From Monosporascus cannonballus (lineage: Eukaryota > Ascomycota > Sordariomycetes > Xylariales): DNA of 64,000 nt. The notes beneath the pieces were generated by a model. That model did not search any database, was not told the origin of the DNA, and was given only the letters and a program-made list of their open reading frames with translations. Within the stretch, counting starts at the first letter, position 1. Each line of letters begins with the position of its first letter. The DNA lies in contig QJNS01000008.1 of the NCBI GenBank assembly GCA_004154925.1, forward strand, positions 372,001 to 436,000. Direction: 5' to 3'. A program made the position numbers and the translations under genes. Positions 60,701-64,000 of the stretch are shown piece after piece.

Positions 60701-63700
60701 GAATTCTTAATTAATACGGCAAAATATATGGCATATATTATTAATAAACAAATTATTTCAATTACGAAAAATGAAAAGAATATATTTACGAACGACTTAT
60801 CCGTATATATTATAGGGGATTTAACATTTTAAACCGTACCGTACATAATAAAGAAAATAAAGAGTAATATCGATATTTTCGAACTATAACATTAAAAGGT
60901 TTTTATCAATTAACCGAAACAAAGGGCTGGCTTAAAGGAAAATAAGATCCGCAAAAAAACCCGTTTTCTTATTACGGATAATATAATTACCAAACGAAAA
61001 GGAAATTAATTTAACGCACGGTAAAAAAGCATTATTAGAAAATTAGTACGAATTTTAATTTTTAATTTATATTTATTACGGATTTCTAAAAGAAATTATT
61101 AAAAGAAATACCTTAATTTATAACAAATCTTTCGAACGATAATTACGATAACATATAATAAGATATAATCGTTAACATAAAAAAATAATTTATTTAAGAA
61201 GGAAAAGAGTTATATTAAAATTAAGAATAATTAATACGACTTAAAGGAATAATACGGCGGTAATAATAATAAATATAACGATTTAACGCGTCAAATAAAA
61301 AACATGAATAAAACTTAATAAGTTTATATAGGAACTAAAAGAAAAAAGCTATTTGTAAAAAGGCCGGAAAATAACAAAACTTAAAGGAATTAAAGGAACC
61401 TTCTGAAAAAGTTTTTGAATGCAATAATAAAAAGTGTTAACGACTTTGTACCTTCAGATATATAAATCGGAACATATTAATATACCGTAATAATAAATTA
61501 CGAAATTCAAATAGAAATTACATTCTACTGGATATAATTAATAAATTTAAATCACTGTACAAATATAAATTAAAACTTTATATAACAATAAATCCAAAAA
61601 CTTAAAAAATGATTTAGGATAATAAAAGATTTATTCGAGAAATCAATTATTTCGAAATATGTATTAAAAGACGATATAAACTAATTAATTTAGATATCGT
61701 TTTATTTAAAAATACCAATATAATTTTAAAATTATTTTAAATATATTAATATGGTGTTGTAATTTACGCCGGAACTAGCCAAATAAAATTCGTTTTATTT
61801 TTTATTAATAACCGGAAAAGAATCTTAATATTTAATCGATAATAACAATAAATATAGATATAAAAATCTAATAAAAACCTTGATATTTAAAAAAAATAAA
61901 ATAAAAAAATGAAGTATTATAGACAAATATGAAGTATTATTATTATTATTAAAACGAAAGTAAGATAATTAAACAACGATTTAAAATAATAAATCTAATA
62001 ACGTTAAGAGTTAGAAAATATAATAAATATATTATTAAAATACTATAAATAAATAATTTCTAAAAAAAGAACTTAACACCAAATTACTAAAATATAATAA
62101 ATAAAATTATGAAAAAATTTTTAAAAGAGAATTTTCAACGAAATTTTACCTTGTTTATAACCTTAAGAAAAATAGATTACATATTTTTAAAAAAGTACCT
62201 GGAAAATCGGTTGTAAAAAGGACAAATTCGATTTTCGAAATCACCGGCAAAATTCTTTATATTGTTTATACGGCCAAAAAACGAAAAATTATAACTTATA
62301 ATTAATTATCGTTAACTGAACGATATTAAAGCTGAAAATCAAATATTACTACTTTTAATTATAAAAATAAAAAATTAATTTTACGGAATTAAAGAATTTA
62401 TAATATTCGAATTTAAAGATAAATATAGTTTTATTAACATTAAAAAAGGATATAAATAAAAAATAACTTTTATAACAAAAAACGGATTATTTAAATATTT
62501 GGTTATATTGATAATATTTATAAATATATTTATAAACTTTTAGCAAATAATTAATTATATAATACGAAAATACCTTAATATTTTTGTAATTTGTTATTGC
62601 GACGATATTCTTATTTTTTCAAAAATAAAGAAAATACATATAGAATATGTTTATAAGGCTTTTTAAGCTTTATAAGATATAAGGTTATTCATTAATACGG
62701 AAAAGAGTTAAGTTTATATATAAAAATTAAAATATCTGGAATATATTATTATTTCAAAATATATATAATAGCTCTTAAAACAATTATTATAATTATAAAA
62801 TAATAAACGTTAATAATAATTAAAAAAATACGGGCATTTTTTAAATTTGCTAATTATTATAAAAAGTGTATTTAAAATTTTGATAAAATGGCTCTATTCT
62901 TAATAAATTTTTTAAAAAATTAAATAAATATTAAATACGAAAAGTTTATTTTAAGAATACGATTATAAACGAATTAATATTAATTATATATAATTTAAAC
63001 CATCCCTTGAAATTAAAAACCGATATTTCGAATTATGTATTTGGTATAATAATTAAATAACGAAATAATTAAGGCAAATTATATTTTATTATACTTTTTC
63101 GGATAAGTTACAAATTACCAAATTTAATTACGGTATTCCAAATAAAGGATTTATAGCCATTATTATGGCATTTCGAAAGTTTATATATTTTTTATAGGAA
63201 ATTTTATAGCAAACTAAGGTTTATACGAATAATTAAAATTTGACCCGATTTATTACGACCAAAAAACTTATAAAATAATAATTTCCATTTGCAAAACAAT
63301 TAGCGAATTTCGATTTCGTTTTTATGTATAAGACAAATTTAAAAAACGGTAAAATAAAGATTTTAAATAAACGATTAAACCTTGAAGAAAACTTCGTGAA
63401 TATTAACCATATAATTTTCGATATTATTACAAAAAGATATTTAAGCTTCCGGCAAATTGCGATAACTTAGACAATACTTTTCGATATACACCAAAACATT
63501 TAATAATATAATAATAATTTTCTAAAAAACTAAAAAATGAATAAAATATAAATTCTAAAGAATACCGGAAAAATCTAAGACGAAAAATATACGAATATTA
63601 GTTGTACGGATATTTAGGAATTTATAAAACCTTAAAACGATTTCGATATATATATTCCTTTTTTAAAATAATATCAATAATATAAAATATTATACGGCAA

Positions 63701-64000
63701 TAAATTATTTCTGTTAAAACATAAATTCGTTAATATAAACCATATGAAAAATTACAGTCATTATTAATTATAAAGTAACGGTAATATTTAATTACATTTA
63801 ATTTTATTACAAGATTTCTTATGTTAAAAAGGCTAATTATAAAAATATATTATAATAATATTTTTGTAATTGTTAATCGATTTACGAAATTCTTTTTATT
63901 TTTTCTTATATTACGGAAACGCCAACGCCGAATAACTGGTACATATTCTTTAAAATATATTTTTAATATATACGGATTTTTAATAAGAAATATTGTAAAT
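60701..64000 (+). pseudogene. Element 3 pol relic: protease-like motif, RT, RNase H, integrase (partial)
   Basis: An I-N-T-A motif near 60710-60722 corresponds to element 1's I-D-T-A. 61430-61580 matches the pre-RT homology block. The RT box at 62592-62621 reads CYCDDILIFS, with both catalytic Asp codons intact but Cys where Leu is usual. RNase H is expected near 63030-63060 (K-T-D homolog). Integrase is readable near 63860-63980 as FVIVNRFTKFF, then IYGFL. The window ends inside integrase. Numerous TAA stops make it inactive. Confidence 0.85.

Larger units (their letters stand above)
59079..64000 (+). mobile_element. Element 3: family A Ty3/Gypsy element, truncated by the window edge
   Basis: Begins with a 439-bp LTR inserted into an older LTR of the same family. 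Internal sequence is homologous to element 1 and nearly collinear: the distance from the IDTA/INTA motif to the RT box is the same within a base or two. It runs through integrase and leaves the window before the chromodomain and 3' LTR. Frames are broken by RIP-type stops. Confidence 0.9.

Noticed and set aside
1..64000. Mitochondrial origin because of the extreme AT content
   Set aside because: No mitochondrial genes or rRNAs are seen, while nested chromoviruses with 5-bp target duplications and RIP-type mutations indicate nuclear DNA.

Overview
This window looks like nuclear heterochromatin of a filamentous ascomycete. It is an AT-rich, gene-free block, either an AT isochore or a pericentromeric/centromeric stretch, built almost entirely from nested, mutated transposons. 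I see no intact host gene, rRNA gene or convincing tRNA gene. The inference rests on three things: Ty3/Gypsy chromovirus relics, a Fot1/pogo-type transposase relic, and the signature of repeat-induced point mutation (RIP). That signature is wholesale C-to-T and G-to-A change, Gln codons turned into TAA/TAG, and LTR pairs that differ by transitions. The species cannot be named from the sequence, and I have not computed base composition.

Layout. Two LTR-retrotransposon families explain most of the resolvable sequence. Family A has LTRs beginning TGTCACGACCT or TGTTATGACCT. Its members are element 1 (250-7215, +, 5-bp TSD CTTTT), a solo LTR (11964-12297, TSD TTTTG), element 5 (41718 to about 55949, +), an LTR fragment (58790-59078) and element 3 (59079 to the window end, +). 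Family B has LTRs that read TGTTACAGGAAC in sense. Its members are element 2 (7593-15090, -, TSD ATAAT), element 4 (42067-49258, +) and a solo LTR (51805-52235, -, TSD TATAA). The families are nested reciprocally. A family A solo LTR sits in family B element 2. Family B element 4 sits inside the 5' LTR of family A element 5. A family B solo LTR sits in the pol of element 5. Element 3 has landed in another family A LTR.

The AT-rich stretch 15.1-41.7 kb holds weaker relics. These are an unidentified minus-strand coding relic (15.1-16.25 kb), two copies of a short element of about 465 bp with 109-bp terminal direct repeats and a tRNA-like B box (19.4 and 38.35 kb), unidentified minus-strand relics near 22.7-23.3 and 28.6-29.1 kb, a recognisable pogo/Fot1 transposase relic (33.6-35.1 kb), and several patches with higher GC than their surroundings. 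The remainder is featureless to my reading.

The elements share one plan: LTR, gag with a CCHC knuckle, then protease, reverse transcriptase, RNase H, integrase and (clearly in element 1) a C-terminal chromodomain, a polypurine tract, and LTR. The most interesting observation is an additional coding relic on the opposite strand, between pol and the 3' LTR. It encodes a charged, probably coiled-coil protein and is found in elements of both families (1, 2 and 4). It appears to be a shared antisense accessory gene rather than a chance reading frame.
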